64,000 nt of DNA, taken from positions 24,153,698 through 24,217,697 of the forward strand of contig NW_024881321.1 in the NCBI RefSeq assembly GCF_018691265.1, given 5' to 3'. This document shows positions 13,087 to 25,455 of the stretch, one piece after another. The position numbers and the translations under genes were made by a program. Numbering within the stretch: the stretch's first letter is position 1; each line of letters opens with the position of its first letter. The stretch comes from Tyto alba (Eukaryota > Chordata > Aves > Strigiformes > Tytonidae). The notes under the pieces are model-generated. The model worked only from the letters and a program-made list of their open reading frames with translations. It was not told the DNA's origin and searched no databases.

Positions 13087-14101
13087 ATTGTGGGTTCATC
13101 ATGGCTAGATGCCAGGTGCCCTCCAAGATGCTCTATAACTCCCCCTCCCCAACTGAACAGGGAAGAAAAAATATAGCAAAAGGCTTGTGGGTTGAGATAA
13201 GGACAGGGACATCACTCAGCATTTACCATCATGGGCAAAACAGACTCCCCTCAGGGAAATTAATTTCATTTGTTGCCAAAGAAATCAGAGTAGGATAATA
13301 AGAAATAAAACCAAATCTTAAAACACCTTCCCACCCATCCTTCCCTTCTTCCCAGGCTCTGCTTCGCTCCTAGCTTCTCTACTTGCTCCCCACTGAGTGC
13401 TGAGGTGGAACAGGAAATGGTGGTTGCAGTCAGTTCATCACATGTTGTGTCTGCTGCTCCTTCTTCCTTATACTTCTCCCCTACTCCAGTGTGGGGTCCC
13501 ACCCATGGAAGACAATCTTTCATGAACTTCTCCAGTGTGGGTCCTCCCCACAGGCTGCAGCTCTTCATGAACTGCTCCACTGTGGGTCCCTTCCATGTGG
13601 TGCAGTCCTTCAGGAACAGACTGCTCCAGTGTGGGTCCTTTCCATGGAATCACAGGTCCTGCCAGCAAACTTGCTCCAGTGTGGGCTCCTCTCTCCGTGG
13701 GTCCACAGGTCTTTCCAAGAGCCTGCCCCAGAACAGGTTCTTGATGGGATCACAGCCTCCTTTGGGTCTTCACCATGGGCTGCAGGGGAATCTCTGCTTT
13801 GGTGCCTGGAGCACATCCTCCCCTTCTCCTTCACTGACCTTGGTGTCTGCATAGCTGTTTCTCACATTTTCTCACTCTTTCCCAGCTGCTGCTGTGCAGC
13901 AGTTTTTTCCCCTTCTTAAATATATTATTACAGAAGCACTACCACTGTTGCTGATTGGCTTATCTTTGGCCAGCAGCAGGTCCTTCTTGGCTCTAGATGG
14001 CACTAGGTCTATCGGACACAGGGAAACCTTCTGACATCTCACAGAAACAACCCCTTTAGGCCCCACTGCTACTAAAACCTTGCCACGCAAACCAAATACA
14101 G
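13087..14101 (-). mobile_element. Solo LTR of an avian endogenous retrovirus (ERVL-like), minus strand
   Basis: A ~1015-base solo LTR of an endogenous retrovirus in reverse orientation, with no gag/pol/env next to it. On the minus strand it begins near 'tgtatttggtttgcg' and ends near 'gatgaacccacaat'. Immediately outside, the plus strand shows TGGCC at 13082-13086 and again at 14102-14106, a perfect 5-base TSD; 5 bases is usual for ERVL-type integration. The termini are no longer canonical TG...CA, so they have mutated or the edge is off by a base or two. A CCAAT-like element and a TATA-like AATATATTTAAGAAGG lie around 13910-13960 on the minus strand. Five imperfect 45-50-base units each begin with CCCACACTGGAGCAG-like sequence (13484-13690). 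It is the same family as the LTR at 19992-21058, sharing the TATA region, the 'caccaaggtcagtg' block, the internal units and the 3' region. Several overlapping open frames here (up to 149 residues) are by-products of the GC-rich repeats. Confidence 0.87.
13484..13690 (-). repeat. Five ~45-50 bp direct repeats inside the LTR
   Basis: On the plus strand, CTCCA(G/C)TGTGGG starts at 13484, 13530, 13575, 13624 and 13674, giving spacings of 46, 45, 49 and 50 bases. The text between starts is related but diverged. The multiple of about 48 is typical of an LTR-internal tandem array downstream of the promoter, not of a CRISPR array, whose repeats would be identical. Confidence 0.85.
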
Positions 14102-14106
14102 TGGCC

Positions 14107-17100
14107 TGCTGTATGAAACAGGCTACTCAGAAAAGAAACTAGGTGGTTATCATCATTGCAAATCTAAACTCTGTATGCATAAGAAGAATGCATATAACTA
14201 GAACTGGAAACAAAGATTATTCCAAAGCCCAAGATCAGAAAATTCTGAATATGGGATAAAATTGGATTAATATAAATAATTAAAGTAAGTTTGGATTTAC
14301 ATCTAGTTAAAATAATAATTTATAAAATGTCTTCCTTTATCTTTCAACATTATTTGTTATAGCACTGAGCATTTAATAGTTAAAAAGTGTATTTTTTAGA
14401 CTTAGTGAGCTCTCAATAGCAAATGGAGAATTGGCACCAGCAAAACAGCTGTTCTGTCCATTAAGTCATTACCATTGCTATTTCCTTCTTGCTAATGTGG
14501 TTAATATTTTCTTAGTCATAATTTGCAAAACAGAGTTCTAGAAGCCTCAGGGTTCAGCTAACGTATAGTATAATCATTTAATTTAACATGGAGATTGCCC
14601 AACTGAGAGGCAATGCAGTAAACATTTATAAAAATATTCCTGCTCAAATTTCTGTGAAATATGTATGAGTCTGGATCCCAGCCAGCCATGCAGAATTGTA
14701 GACCAACTTCCCTAGAGTTTTAAGATTTCAGGAACAACTGTTCTAGTTTTTGTTATGCACCCAGGAAATAATTACTAGATTTGGAACTTTGTTTTGATTC
14801 CCTTTCATCTCATGTTGGTTCTTGAGATACTTGTTATCCAGTATACAGATGATGATGGAGACCACAGATTAAGAAACAGGAAGTAGAGGTAGGGAGATGC
14901 ATAAAGAAGAGTTAGATAATTTCTGATTGAAATACTTAAATAAATGTGGTCAAATTATGCATATGAGAAAATGTGGCTTTATTTTCAGAGAGTGTAAGTT
15001 TCCCTGGCTTTCAATTATGTCAACAGCTTTCTTGAGTGATTCAGCATTCTGAAAGCCTAACCATATTTAGTTACTTAAATGTAGATTTATATACAGGCTT
15101 TTGAACACAGCCTACAAAACCAGATCTTGTAAGAACTCAGTCATCTCTATTTCTGGCCTTTGCAATTAACATTCTTTTTAATGCCATATTTCTTACATTT
15201 CTATTTCACAAATTGTACATAACTGGGGCTAGAATTGAATTAATTCCACCTATCTTTAGGAAACTGACTGAAAGGACTAAATGAGATCATAGATACTTAT
15301 CAAACTGTGAAAAGGAAAAGCTTCTTTTTTTTCCACATTAATAATTGAGGCCTTTAATGGAGAAAATGGAAGATATAGAACAAAATGGCAGATAGTATAA
15401 CTTGTTTTATTCTTTCATTTCTCCTTCCCAATCATACCTAAACCAAGTAATATATTCAGCATGTGCTGTTGTGAATAGCTGAGAAATCTGTGGGTGCTAT
15501 TCTAAGTTGGCAAGCCTATCTCATTTATGTATGAGTATCTTCTAACAATACATAAGGCGTGATTAAGGCATAGGATACCTTAATAAATAAAAACCCACAA
15601 AACTAAAAAATGTAAACATTATTTATGTAAACATCAGAATTCTATTTTCAAATGTGATTTGATTTCATATGTAGCTGTGACTACTCAGTACCTGTGCAAA
15701 GTATATTCCGAATCTTTACTCTTATTAGTAATTCAAGCAGCACATGAAACCCAGAATAGTCAGAAAACAGAAAAAATATATCTTATAAACAATACAGAAA
15801 TTCACTAGAAAACCAATAACACTTCTTTCTTCAAAAAGCTCTGTTATATGTCTTTGAACTAATTCTTCTTGTCTATCTCACAATTCAAAAGTTGAGAAAT
15901 ATGAGCATTCTTTTTCTGCTTCCTTCTTGCCTGAACACTAAGGATCTTTAATCTGCAGACCTAGATCTTGTTCAGTCTTTCATATTTACTTAAATAAGAC
16001 ATGAAACTTCCTTGAAATTTATGACATCACATGAGTACAGCAGAGACAAGTTCTGTCTCTCAAAAGAATGTGGATAATAAAACTGGTTTTGATGCAAGGA
16101 GTGACAAACACACATAAGGGGAAAAAAATGTGTCCTGAGTGAAACAAAATAATATATATTTTTGAATATAGGATTGTCATTAAATCTATATAGGGATAAA
16201 ATAAGTGACAAAGAAATAGAAATAAACAAGTTGCTTTATACAAACACTATTTGGTAATTAGTGGCTAAATTTGACCCCTATTTCTCCATGAAAAATATTC
16301 CATGGAGTGAAGTTTCACTAATATATTTTGTATTGATTAAGTACTTAAAGAACTTTGCTTGTGTTGGAGGAAGATCATATAAAAAAATTTCCTTTCCAAT
16401 GGATGTCTGAGCAAGGGACATTAAAACCATTCCTTGCTACATAGTTTGATTCCAATTTGTTTCTAAATATGAATATATTATTAGACTTTTTGGTATTCTA
16501 TGAGAAAGTATCATTCCTTTCTGGTTAAACTCTCCTGAGAGTAAAGTAGCAGCAATTTGATATTTGTACAATAGCAGCACAATGTTTATTTATGTATATA
16601 GGTTCAAATAACTCAGCTTCCCAGTTCACTCATGGGTTCCAGCCTCTTAATTCACAAATCCCATAAATGTTCATTCATTCCAAAACTAATAATTGGAATG
16701 AATCAGCTAGTTTACTCTGAAAGAAAACCCAGACATGGCCATAGCATAGTTCATGCCAATCTTCCAAAAAACCTTTGATGCCCTTCTTTCTCATAATGTC
16801 TTACAAAACTTTGTGGGCTTTGCAAAGTCAGATGTCCCACAACTTCTTCATGTCAAATTCTAGGGCATGCAGTATCATTTTACAAACCCACTATCGTGTG
16901 TTGTAAAGCAGTCCACACATTATTTCAAACAATTAGAAACAGGGGGGGGAAATACACTTAATAGACGTAAAATAGTAACATTTTGAGGATGTAAGGCATG
17001 AATGATAGGGAAGGAAAAATAAGAAATCGAGGGTTAAGTGTACCGTTATCATTATGGAGATGGACACAACCTTTAAAGGAGGTCTAGTCCTATATCTGAT

Positions 17101-19553
17101 CATAAACTCTTCCTCAACTCTTGACCTGAAGACTGTGCTTACTTCTTATAACTGATGCATTTAACATCAGAGTTATGGTCCAAACATATATTGGTAATTA
17201 ATAGTTTGTATCTAAAAGCCCTAAATTTGGTGAATGGTGATTCCTTAGGATGTTTGCAAATCTCATCAAAAGCTTCCCAAATGTCCATCTAAGAGGGTAA
17301 GAAAACAGAAAAATATTATTCTATGATTTTTTTTCTTACCTTATTATAGTACAGTATTGTAGTATAGGAGTATTATGTTATTATAGAGACTGGACACTAG
17401 TCCTGGGAAGAGCAGTTGCCAATGAATGTATACTTAATGCTGCATGAATCGAGGACACATTTGTCATCGTCTGTGAGTATGAATGTGAGACAAGGAGATG
17501 TACTTGTTGGCAGGTATCTTGTGCCCTGATAAATAAAGGCATGACAGATCATGCCTTATTAATCACATAGACTTGAAGATTCATGTTCTACACCACGACA
17601 CCAGCCTTATTTGCAGTGATAGCATTTTAAGTACGTAAGCTAAAACATTTTCTGATTAATTGATAGATTCTTAACCAGGTATAAATGCACAGTAAAAAGG
17701 TTGTTGAACAACTTGTTTCGTTTTCATCACTTTGATTTCACATCGAAGGGGAGATACTCTGAATTAAGCTGATAGTGAACTTTCCAGATATTTATAATTC
17801 CACTATGCTAATTCACTGTAGTCCTACTTCCTCTGTCACCACTGAGCATAGAACTTTGTGCAGCGATGCCATGGCTCCACATCAGAGGGTTAAGTACAAG
17901 AGTACAAAATTATCTTGCCAGTTATGAAGTGCTGAACAGGTATGAAGCTACTCTGCTATTATGCAAAATTATTCCATGGAGTAAGTGCTCGGGCAAACAT
18001 TCATTCCCATTATCTTGCATTCAGGTGATGCTCTTGGGCTTCTCTTGGCAAGCCTATGAGCCTTGCTGGCCCATTTTTCAGTTCTTCTTGATATTGCTAT
18101 TCTCCTTTGTGAACATACATACACAGTCCCTCCCCAACAACCCTGCCTACATTTAAGAATATGTTTTCCTGGCTAGACACTTGCTACTCTAGGATCTTTC
18201 TCTGCAGGGATCCAGCATCTCTGTATGGTACTTCATCCTGGTCAAGTGTGTGACACTGTGAGTGGATCCTTAGCTCATAGAGGAAGCAGGTTGTGAGACA
18301 AAGGCCATGAGACTTTTACAATATGGGGCAAGGTTGTGAACTTGAGCACAGATCATCTATAGATCATTTACTATGTTTAACTGATCATTTATTCACTTGC
18401 TCTGTTTTAGGCCATTCGAATGAGCTCAGTCCATGCAAATGTTGCTGTAGAAATAGCTAACTGTAACGTATATGGGTGCAATCACATTTGTGCCATTTGG
18501 CCTGGACTGATCCTTAAAATCGATGAATGGTTCTGTGTAATTTAACGGCATAGAAGTAGTCATCAGGGATAACATACTCTGTTGCCCATGCAATATGTAC
18601 TTTGATCTCAAATGGACCCTAGAAGAGATGTGGAGCTGGAGGAAGGAGGAGTAGTGTCTGTGCAGGGAACCATGTTCTAAAATAGAGGAATGATGTCATC
18701 TGATGATATTGTATAAACTGGAAAAATGTTCAAGGCCTGGACCATTGATCTTTGGCAGACATACAGGAATGGAATTGAAATGAATTGACACCCTTGGGCA
18801 GCTCAGGTATCCTATTCAAACTATGAGGTGTTGAATTACATCCTAAATTGGAGTACAGATGCAATCCTTTGAATACAACAGGAATTCTGTACAGGAACAG
18901 AATATTCCTCTGTGTGTTGTTTCTGTGTGTGTTAAGGGCACATCATCTGTTCTTAAAAAGAACGTGAAACATATATCATTGAGGGAGAAATAATCAAATA
19001 TCAAAAGAGTATAGTCATAGTCTATTTTACATAGGCCTCCCTGGTTATATGAATTTCCCCTTTTGTTCATCTGGTTGTGGTGTATGTTTTCTGGTTTGTA
19101 CCTCCTTAAGTCTCCTCCCACTCAATTCTCCCAGATTTATCAGAATCAAGCCAAATGGTGGTGATATTAACAAAACAAAATCTGACATGAAGCAGATCAG
19201 ATTTGACTCTAATAAATTTGCTTCAATTTCTGCTGCAAAAGTAAAGTTTGGTCCTTATGTCCCATCTCAACAAATCTTGGTGTCTATTATCTTCCTTCTC
19301 TCTAAATGGCATCTTCACATTTTCGCAATCATTTACTTTCTAGAAAATGTGGAACTAATAATTTTGTGTGTATGTCCAGAAAATAGAGTATTTTTCATAA
19401 AAACCATTACAGAAGAAACAAGTAATAGTATTGGAAGAAAAAACTCAATGAGGCACATATAATCATGGATAGAGCAAGACAAGAAAGAGAATCCAGGATC
19501 ACTACAGGTTACACACAGATATTGTTGAGCTTTGGTCTTCATTATCAATCGGC
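14107..19553. other. AT-rich non-coding stretch
   Basis: No recognisable gene, RNA or complete repeat. From about 17800 to 19500 the sequence is less AT-biased, and several short open frames occur on both strands (96 residues at 17866-18156 plus; 92 at 18843-19121 minus; 137 at 19049-19462 plus). None shows a motif I know. This part abuts an old LTR-like sequence and could be eroded retroviral internal DNA, but I see no reverse transcriptase, protease or integrase motif to support that. Confidence 0.4.
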
Positions 19554-20111
19554 TGTCACAAGTGGGTGATTTAGACTGCTGAAAAGACCACTGTCAAAGG
19601 TATTAGCAAAAGTGGTTTTAATGTGATGTAAAAGTGCAACTTAAACCTCAGTGGTAAGGTTCACTCTATTACTGTATGGTACAATCATTTGAACAAAGAT
19701 TCAAAACCACCAAAACACAAACCAAAGTGGCCAAGACACATCCAAATTTACCAAGACAAAATCAAAGCTACGAAGTCACAAATCAAAGTTATCATACTAT
19801 AAGTTTTTGCGCAATATCAGTCATTTACCAAAGATCTGCCTTTGGTAAAAGGTCTCTCTGCCTTGAGGAGCAACCTTGAGAGGTATCCTAGCTCAAGGGG
19901 AGATCACTGACATGCAGCCATACTGCCTATCAGGGTGAGCCTCAAAGGTGGCTCACTTAGGCTGTCATATTTATAGAATAAAGTGGTTGGCTGTCCTGGG
20001 TTTGAGTGAGTGGTGGGTTTTTTTGGTAGCAGGGGAGGGGGCTATAAGGGTGAGAAGCTTCTTGAATCTCCCCCAGCTCCAAGTCAGCTCCACCTCTGCA
20101 CCAAAGCTGAG

Positions 20112-20146
20112 CCAATAAGCTGCACTTCTGCAATAACGTATTTAAG
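20112..20146 (+). promoter_or_regulatory. LTR promoter core (CCAAT and TATA-like)
   Basis: GCCAATAAGC at 20111-20120 and TATTTAAG at about 20139-20146 are spaced as in an RNA polymerase II promoter within the U3 of the LTR. The equivalent region is recognisable in the inverted relative at 13.9 kb. Activity is inferred only from motif order. Confidence 0.6.
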
Positions 20147-20855
20147 AAGGGATGTGGTGAGGAGGAGTCAGACTTGTGAGGAGGAGTTGCAGCAGCTGCG
20201 TGAACACCAAGGTCAGTGGAGGAATGGAAGAAGAAAGGAGCGGGGAGGTGTGCTGGAGCAGAGACCCCCCTGTATCCTGTGGTGAGACAGCAGGGCGGCC
20301 CCCCCCGCCACCCATGAAGATCTATGGTGGAGCAGACATTGATTTATGGCTTGTGTTTCCCATAGTTGATCAAGGTGACTGTGCCCAAAGAAGGCTGGTA
20401 TTTTGTGGGAAAAGGTAGCCCCCACTGTTGCAGTTCAGTGCTGGGAGGATTGCAGCATGCGGGGGTGTCCCATGCTGGGGAAGGGCTGCAGCCCGTGGGA
20501 GGGACTCCAGTTGGAGAAAGTTGGTGTCCCACACCAGAGCAGTGTAAGGAAATGCTGTGGGCCATGGGAGGGACTCATGTCACAGAGGGTTTATGGAGGA
20601 CTTTCTCCTGGAAGAGGGGGACCACAAAGGAGCAGGGGGAGAAGTTCCAGAAGCTCTTCTCACCAAAGATGGAAGAAGTCATAGCACTGACAGCATCCCC
20701 CATTCCCTGCCCCCTGCGCCGCTGAGGGGAGGAGGTAGAGATATCAGGAGCAGAACTGAGCCCAGGAAGAAGGAAGGGGTGAGGGGAAGCTGTTCTCAAG
20801 ATGTGGCAATGATTCTCACTGTCCTACTATGTTAAGTGGTGCTGTTAGTTTCTGT

Positions 20856-20861
20856 AATAAA
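20856..20861 (+). terminator. LTR polyadenylation signal AATAAA
   Basis: AATAAA lies ~715 bases downstream of the TATA-like element and just before a long T-run, which fits the R/U5 boundary of the LTR. Confidence 0.65.
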
Positions 20862-21441
20862 TGCATGTTTTGTTTTTTTTTTTTTTTTTACCCCTAACGA
20901 GTCTGCCTTTTGCCTGTGAACATAATGGGTGACTTTTCCCTCCCAGTCCTATCTCGAATCCCAAGCCTGTCTTATTTTTCCCTTCTCATCGCTAGGAGGG
21001 AAGGGAGGAGTGAGCGGGTGTGTGGTGCTCAGTTGCCCTGTGAGCTCAAACCATGACATTGGCCTGTAGTAAAATTACATGAGACGGGAAAGGTATGCAT
21101 GAGACTCCTTGTACCCACAATTTTCTTTGTTCCTTGATATGTGAGTTTTAGAAAAGCCATCCACTATTCATGTGTTAATCACATGATTGTTGTTTCAAGC
21201 TCACATGCATCAGTGCTCACTGTGTCACTCTGCTCCTTTGCGGGTTTTCAGAGAACAGATTGAAAGTAGAGGAGTTCTTGGCCTGGCTGAAGCTCAGGTC
21301 TTTACATCCTTTCGAGCTTTGTACCAAATTAGTGCGAGTTTGGTTAAGGGGTTGAATGCATCTGTCACATAGGCTAGAGCTGTGTTGAAAGCTTATGCAG
21401 TGAGCTGGACCAGAGAGCAGAGTCCAGCATCAGGAGAGGCA

Positions 21442-24400
21442 TTTATTTATGGGCTATTATTTAAAAAGTATCAAATAGAGACTTTTCTATTTGAACAGCA
21501 TGACATAATCAGAAATTTTGTATAATTAGCTTACCACTGAATTTTTCGTATTTTGGAACTCTCTCAGTTCACAGGTTTTTACAGTCAAAATCGTATTATG
21601 GGCAAAAAAGAACAAACCGAAACTATGGATCCAGAAATTTATTTTTGCTTAATTAAATTTTTAAATTAGAACAGAATAGTCACATTGATAATACCCTTAG
21701 AAGGATTACACAGGACAAATGACTAACACCAACTTCTATTCCCTGTTGTTAGTGTCTCTCCCTGTGTTGCTGGGGTCCCCAAGCTAATGGAACTGGTCCC
21801 CCTAAGTGCAGGGTGGTGGCTGCCACAGTGAGGGTCAGTACTTGCAGTCCCTGCTAGGAGGAGCAAGGTGCTTGCAGTAGGTGCAGCCCCCTTGGGCCCA
21901 GGGACCCTCTAGGACTCTTGGGGGTAAGTTTGTCTCCTCCTCTGGAGGCTCCTTCCAAGGGCCCCATGGGGGAGGTAATGGATGCACAATGGCAGGCAGT
22001 CGTATTGGATTTGTAACAGTTTTCCAAACACAATGATTGTGTCATGTACATCTTAACAGTGATAGACATATTTTGTAAGTATGCCTGGATCATTTTTTTA
22101 AAAGGCAAAATGGGCTCTGAAATAGCTGTAGCTTTTGAAACAATTCCGCTAGTATCAAGCCTATTAAAGCAGTAAGAATGTTATTTCAGATTACAGAAAA
22201 GGTAAAATTGATCCGGTGCCTAGGAATTGTTAAAATGCAAATGATATCCAAACTGATTAGACAAAATTTTCCACACAAGGCATAACTAATCTCAGAAACT
22301 GAAGGGCAACTACTTTTGAAACCATTCATAAGCATCTGTCTGACACACAACAGCATGTGTGCTGCAGCACAATCCAAAGAAGAGGTAAAGACTGTATTGT
22401 ATTCTTTTCCCCATCTGGATGTAACTTCTGCTCCCAGGTGATCTAGTATTAGTTATTCTGATTCTTACAGTAGTCCTTAAAAGATATGGTTGATTGATAA
22501 TGTAGCTTTGATAAGGATTTCTGAACTGGATTTGAAATATCTAATGCTAACTCTACATTTTCATTAAATTGCTATACTAGCTAATCATCCAAAATTTTTA
22601 AAAATATGTACCTTAGTTTCAGTTTTATTTTGTTTCTAACCCACTTCCAGCCACTGGATTTAGTTATATTTTTGTCTGTTAGATTAAGAAGCCTTTTAGT
22701 ATCAAATATGATTTCTCTTTGAAGATACTAAAATTGTTTCAATTAACTTTTCCTTTATTAATCTAGTTAGATTGAGTTCTAAGTTTTTCAGGCATCTGTG
22801 AATACACAGGTTCATATAAAGAGCATGATCCAACTATGCATTATTTCAGACTCACACCAGCTTTACTTTATGAAAGTAAATATAGATGTACAGGAATTGA
22901 AGCAATGGTGAACCAGATTTTACAATTTCTTCTCTTTAAAGATATGCATCCATTTCCTTTTAGAGCGTGCTCATTGATGATATTTAACACTACCACATTT
23001 GTTTACCTTTCTTTTGAAAGACTAGCATATTTTCTAGAAGACATGATTATCCTTTGAATAAGGTATAATTTTCATTTCATCACCAGTTTCCTCCAATTTT
23101 TTTGTCATTGCCAGTTTGTTACAAAATTGATTTTTTTAATTTTTTTTTATTAGTAGATTGCAAATTTATCTGAAAATTATTTTTCTGCCTACATCTATCT
23201 ATGCATCAGGAAGTACACAAGGTATACAAATCTGCACCATTATATATTCTTTTCCCTAAAAAAATAGCATGATATGTGCTGAAATAACACTGTTGTATTC
23301 CTTGGAGCAGGGGTTAGGCAGCGGCTTTCCAATCATTTGGTTCCAGTGGTGTATTTGCTTCTAATATATCCATCAATTGTTTTTACTGTCCAAGTATCCA
23401 ATGCAATTTACAGTACATCATAACTTCCTAGAAATACAGCATATTTGTTTTATTAATTAACTATTTTATTTCTAATGCACCAGATTATCTAATATATCTG
23501 CAACCAAAACATGGAATAGTATCATATAGAAATATATACAAACATATACAGATTAAATACAAACTCTCATACAAAAACTGCATGTATATGAACACTTCCC
23601 ATGTTTGTTGTTTTTTTTTTTTTTTGTTTTAAAAAACTTTGCATCTAAAGGTGGTAGAATCATACAGATGGTGGCTAACTAAATATGATTCAGGATATTA
23701 TAATAAACTCAGTAGTTTGTAATTAGAGATGGGTTCTAATTGTGATCCTCAGATTCAAAGTAAATTATTTATAAAGCTCATTAATATTTGGGTCTTTTTT
23801 TTTTTTTTTTGTAGTTCATTCTAGGTCAGAGTGAAATATTCAGTTGCTTTCAGATACTTTATTCACCTCATAGCACTAAGTAATTGCTGAATTATAGTTT
23901 CTCAAACCTGATGACACTTTTTCCTTGCAAGGAAAACAAAGAAGCAAACAAGTGAACAAAAATTGCTTTGATCAGAAGAAAGCAAGTGTTAGGAAAAAAA
24001 ATCAAGGTAAGTGAAAATTTTACAAAGGAAACTTTCTGAGAGAAGAAATGGACATATATATAAGCAGACAGAAAATTAGAGATATTAACAGATAAGAACA
24101 GGATTGTTTGCATAAATAAGACTAGACACAAACATATTAAGATGACAGAGTAAAAGAAATGAAATACTAACCATATTTTAATGTCAGCATATTAGTGAAT
24201 ATATGTCTACCCTGGGTTCAGTTCTAGTTACTCTGTTTTAGAAAAGGAATATAGAAGTGACATAATAGTTCCTGTGAAGATCAGCAAATGTAAGACAGGA
24301 TTTACATGTAGGATAGAATTTTTCTCATTTAATTTCAGTCTTCTAAATAACAGAGACAAGTCAAGGAAGAGAAGGGCAGGGTTTCATAGGCTTCCATAAT

Positions 24401-24950
24401 AGTTCTATGTAGATTAATATTGTGCAAATGTGAAGCCTTCTTGGTTTGTTTCTTAACATGGATAACAAATTATACTGGCTATCTAGAAAGACTCTGATTT
24501 AGACAGTTGAGCCTTTCCTTGTCAGGTGAAGCATTTAATTTTTATGTACTGTTGTGTATACCTTAAACAGTCTAGATCTTGGAATAAATTGTTATTTTCA
24601 TGTTTTTCAGATGGAGAACAATATTCTAAATGAAATTAAAATAAATTATCTTCATGTTTTCAAGACCAAACAATATTTATTATTATATTAGATTAATATT
24701 TCTTATTACAATATAGTACAAAGGTAAAAGATGCTATTAATCAAAAAAAGTTCAGATCTAATTTGTTCAAAGAATTACAGATTATGACCAGATCCCCAAA
24801 GGTACCAAATGACTGTAAGTCTTTTTTATTTTTTAAGATGAGACATTCTAATTTGAAGTTATTTATCATATAACAATAATATCAGAAATATTGTTTAATT
24901 ACCATTTAATGTAGAATAAAACAATTAGCACTTTTAAACTACATCCTTCC
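21442..24950. other. AT-rich non-coding stretch
   Basis: No gene or RNA is recognised. A locally GC-rich patch at about 21770-21990 is not assignable. T-runs occur at 23128-23150, 23610-23626 and 23797-23811. Open frames are at most 84 residues and unremarkable. Confidence 0.45.
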
Positions 24951-25214
24951 TTGGAATGTGTGAGAGACTGAACTATGAACTGTTTGTCTGAAAGATTGTG
25001 AGAAGTTGAATTATGGACTGTTTGGCTTAAATTGCCTACCTCAAAGACTGCTGGTTTACAAGGATGACTGCAAGGTCACAGAGAAGCCCACAAAAATGTA
25101 GCCATGTGATGTCACGTGAAGAGTGGGACAGGTGTGAAGTGTGTGTGCATGTGCAGGAGTGTGAGGGGGCTGCATGTACATGCCATTGTCAAGGAAACTG
25201 CAGCCTTGGATGGG

Positions 25215-25220
25215 TATAAA
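25215..25220 (+). promoter_or_regulatory. TATA box of the LTR
   Basis: A perfect TATAAA in a GC-richer context, with a matching AATAAA 230 bases downstream. This is the usual U3-R arrangement. Confidence 0.7.
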
Positions 25221-25449
25221 AAGGGACATCCAGACAAGCCTGGAACGTGCAGGACCATGTCCATGACCACGACCTCTCACCACTGAAACCCTAAGAGATT
25301 TGGACATTTCTGTACTTCCACACCCTCAACCCCTCGGGACACCGCAGATCCATGGTGGTGACTCTTCTTGCAATTCTATCTCAGTTATTTGCTTGATTTC
25401 TCTCTTCCTTCTTCCTCTCTGTTCTATTGCTACTATTTTCACTTTTGAT

Positions 25450-25455
25450 AATAAA
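25450..25455 (+). terminator. Polyadenylation signal AATAAA of the LTR
   Basis: AATAAA is followed by ~80 bases to the LTR end, which would be the R end and U5. Confidence 0.65.

Larger units (their letters stand above)
19992..21058 (+). mobile_element. Solo LTR of an avian endogenous retrovirus (ERVL-like) with perfect TSD
   Basis: A 1067-base solo LTR. It begins TGTCCTGGGTTTG and ends CAAACCATGACA (terminal TGTC...GACA), flanked by TTGGC at 19987-19991 and 21059-21063, a perfect 5-base TSD. Promoter-like elements are in plus orientation: CCAAT at 20112-20116, TATTTAAG at about 20139-20146, then an AATAAA polyadenylation signal at 20856-20861 followed by a T-run and a U5-like segment. GC-rich internal units resembling those of the 13087-14101 LTR occur at 20430-20600. 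No retroviral genes flank it, so it is the product of LTR-LTR recombination that removed the internal region. Many short overlapping open frames in 20010-20835 come from its GC-rich composition and are not genes. Confidence 0.92.
19554..21441 (-). mobile_element. Older minus-strand LTR-like element, interrupted by a younger LTR
   Basis: If the LTR at 19992-21058 and one copy of its TTGGC duplication are removed, the two flanks join into ~800 bases that read like an LTR on the minus strand. From the right edge they run through a U3-like segment, then a TATA-like CTATAAATATGACAG at about 19962-19980 and an ATTAAAA-type polyadenylation signal near 19615, to an end near 'cccacttgtgaca' at 19554. 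The TATA-to-poly-A spacing (~350 bases) is reasonable. The ends are not well fixed: I find no TSD around 19554 and 21441, so both coordinates are provisional. The family is unassigned. Confidence 0.5.

Noticed and set aside
13484..13690. CRISPR-like regular repeats
   Set aside because: The repeats are imperfect, spacing varies, there is no cas gene, and the context is a vertebrate LTR.
13405..13919. Overlapping 142-149 residue frames and opposite-strand frames with apparent peptide repeats
   Set aside because: They lie wholly inside the minus-strand LTR. The peptide repeats are the translation of its ~48-base tandem units.
17312..17330. ATTCTATGATT resembling a CR1 tail
   Set aside because: The upstream sequence shows none of the CR1 blocks that should precede the tail, so it is likely a chance match.
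20010..20835. Cluster of overlapping frames of 60-119 residues suggesting a small gene
   Set aside because: They fall inside the solo LTR, overlap in all frames and follow its GC-rich composition.
23650..23680. AGAATCATA resembling the complement of a CR1 tail
   Set aside because: The following bases do not continue into CR1-like sequence.
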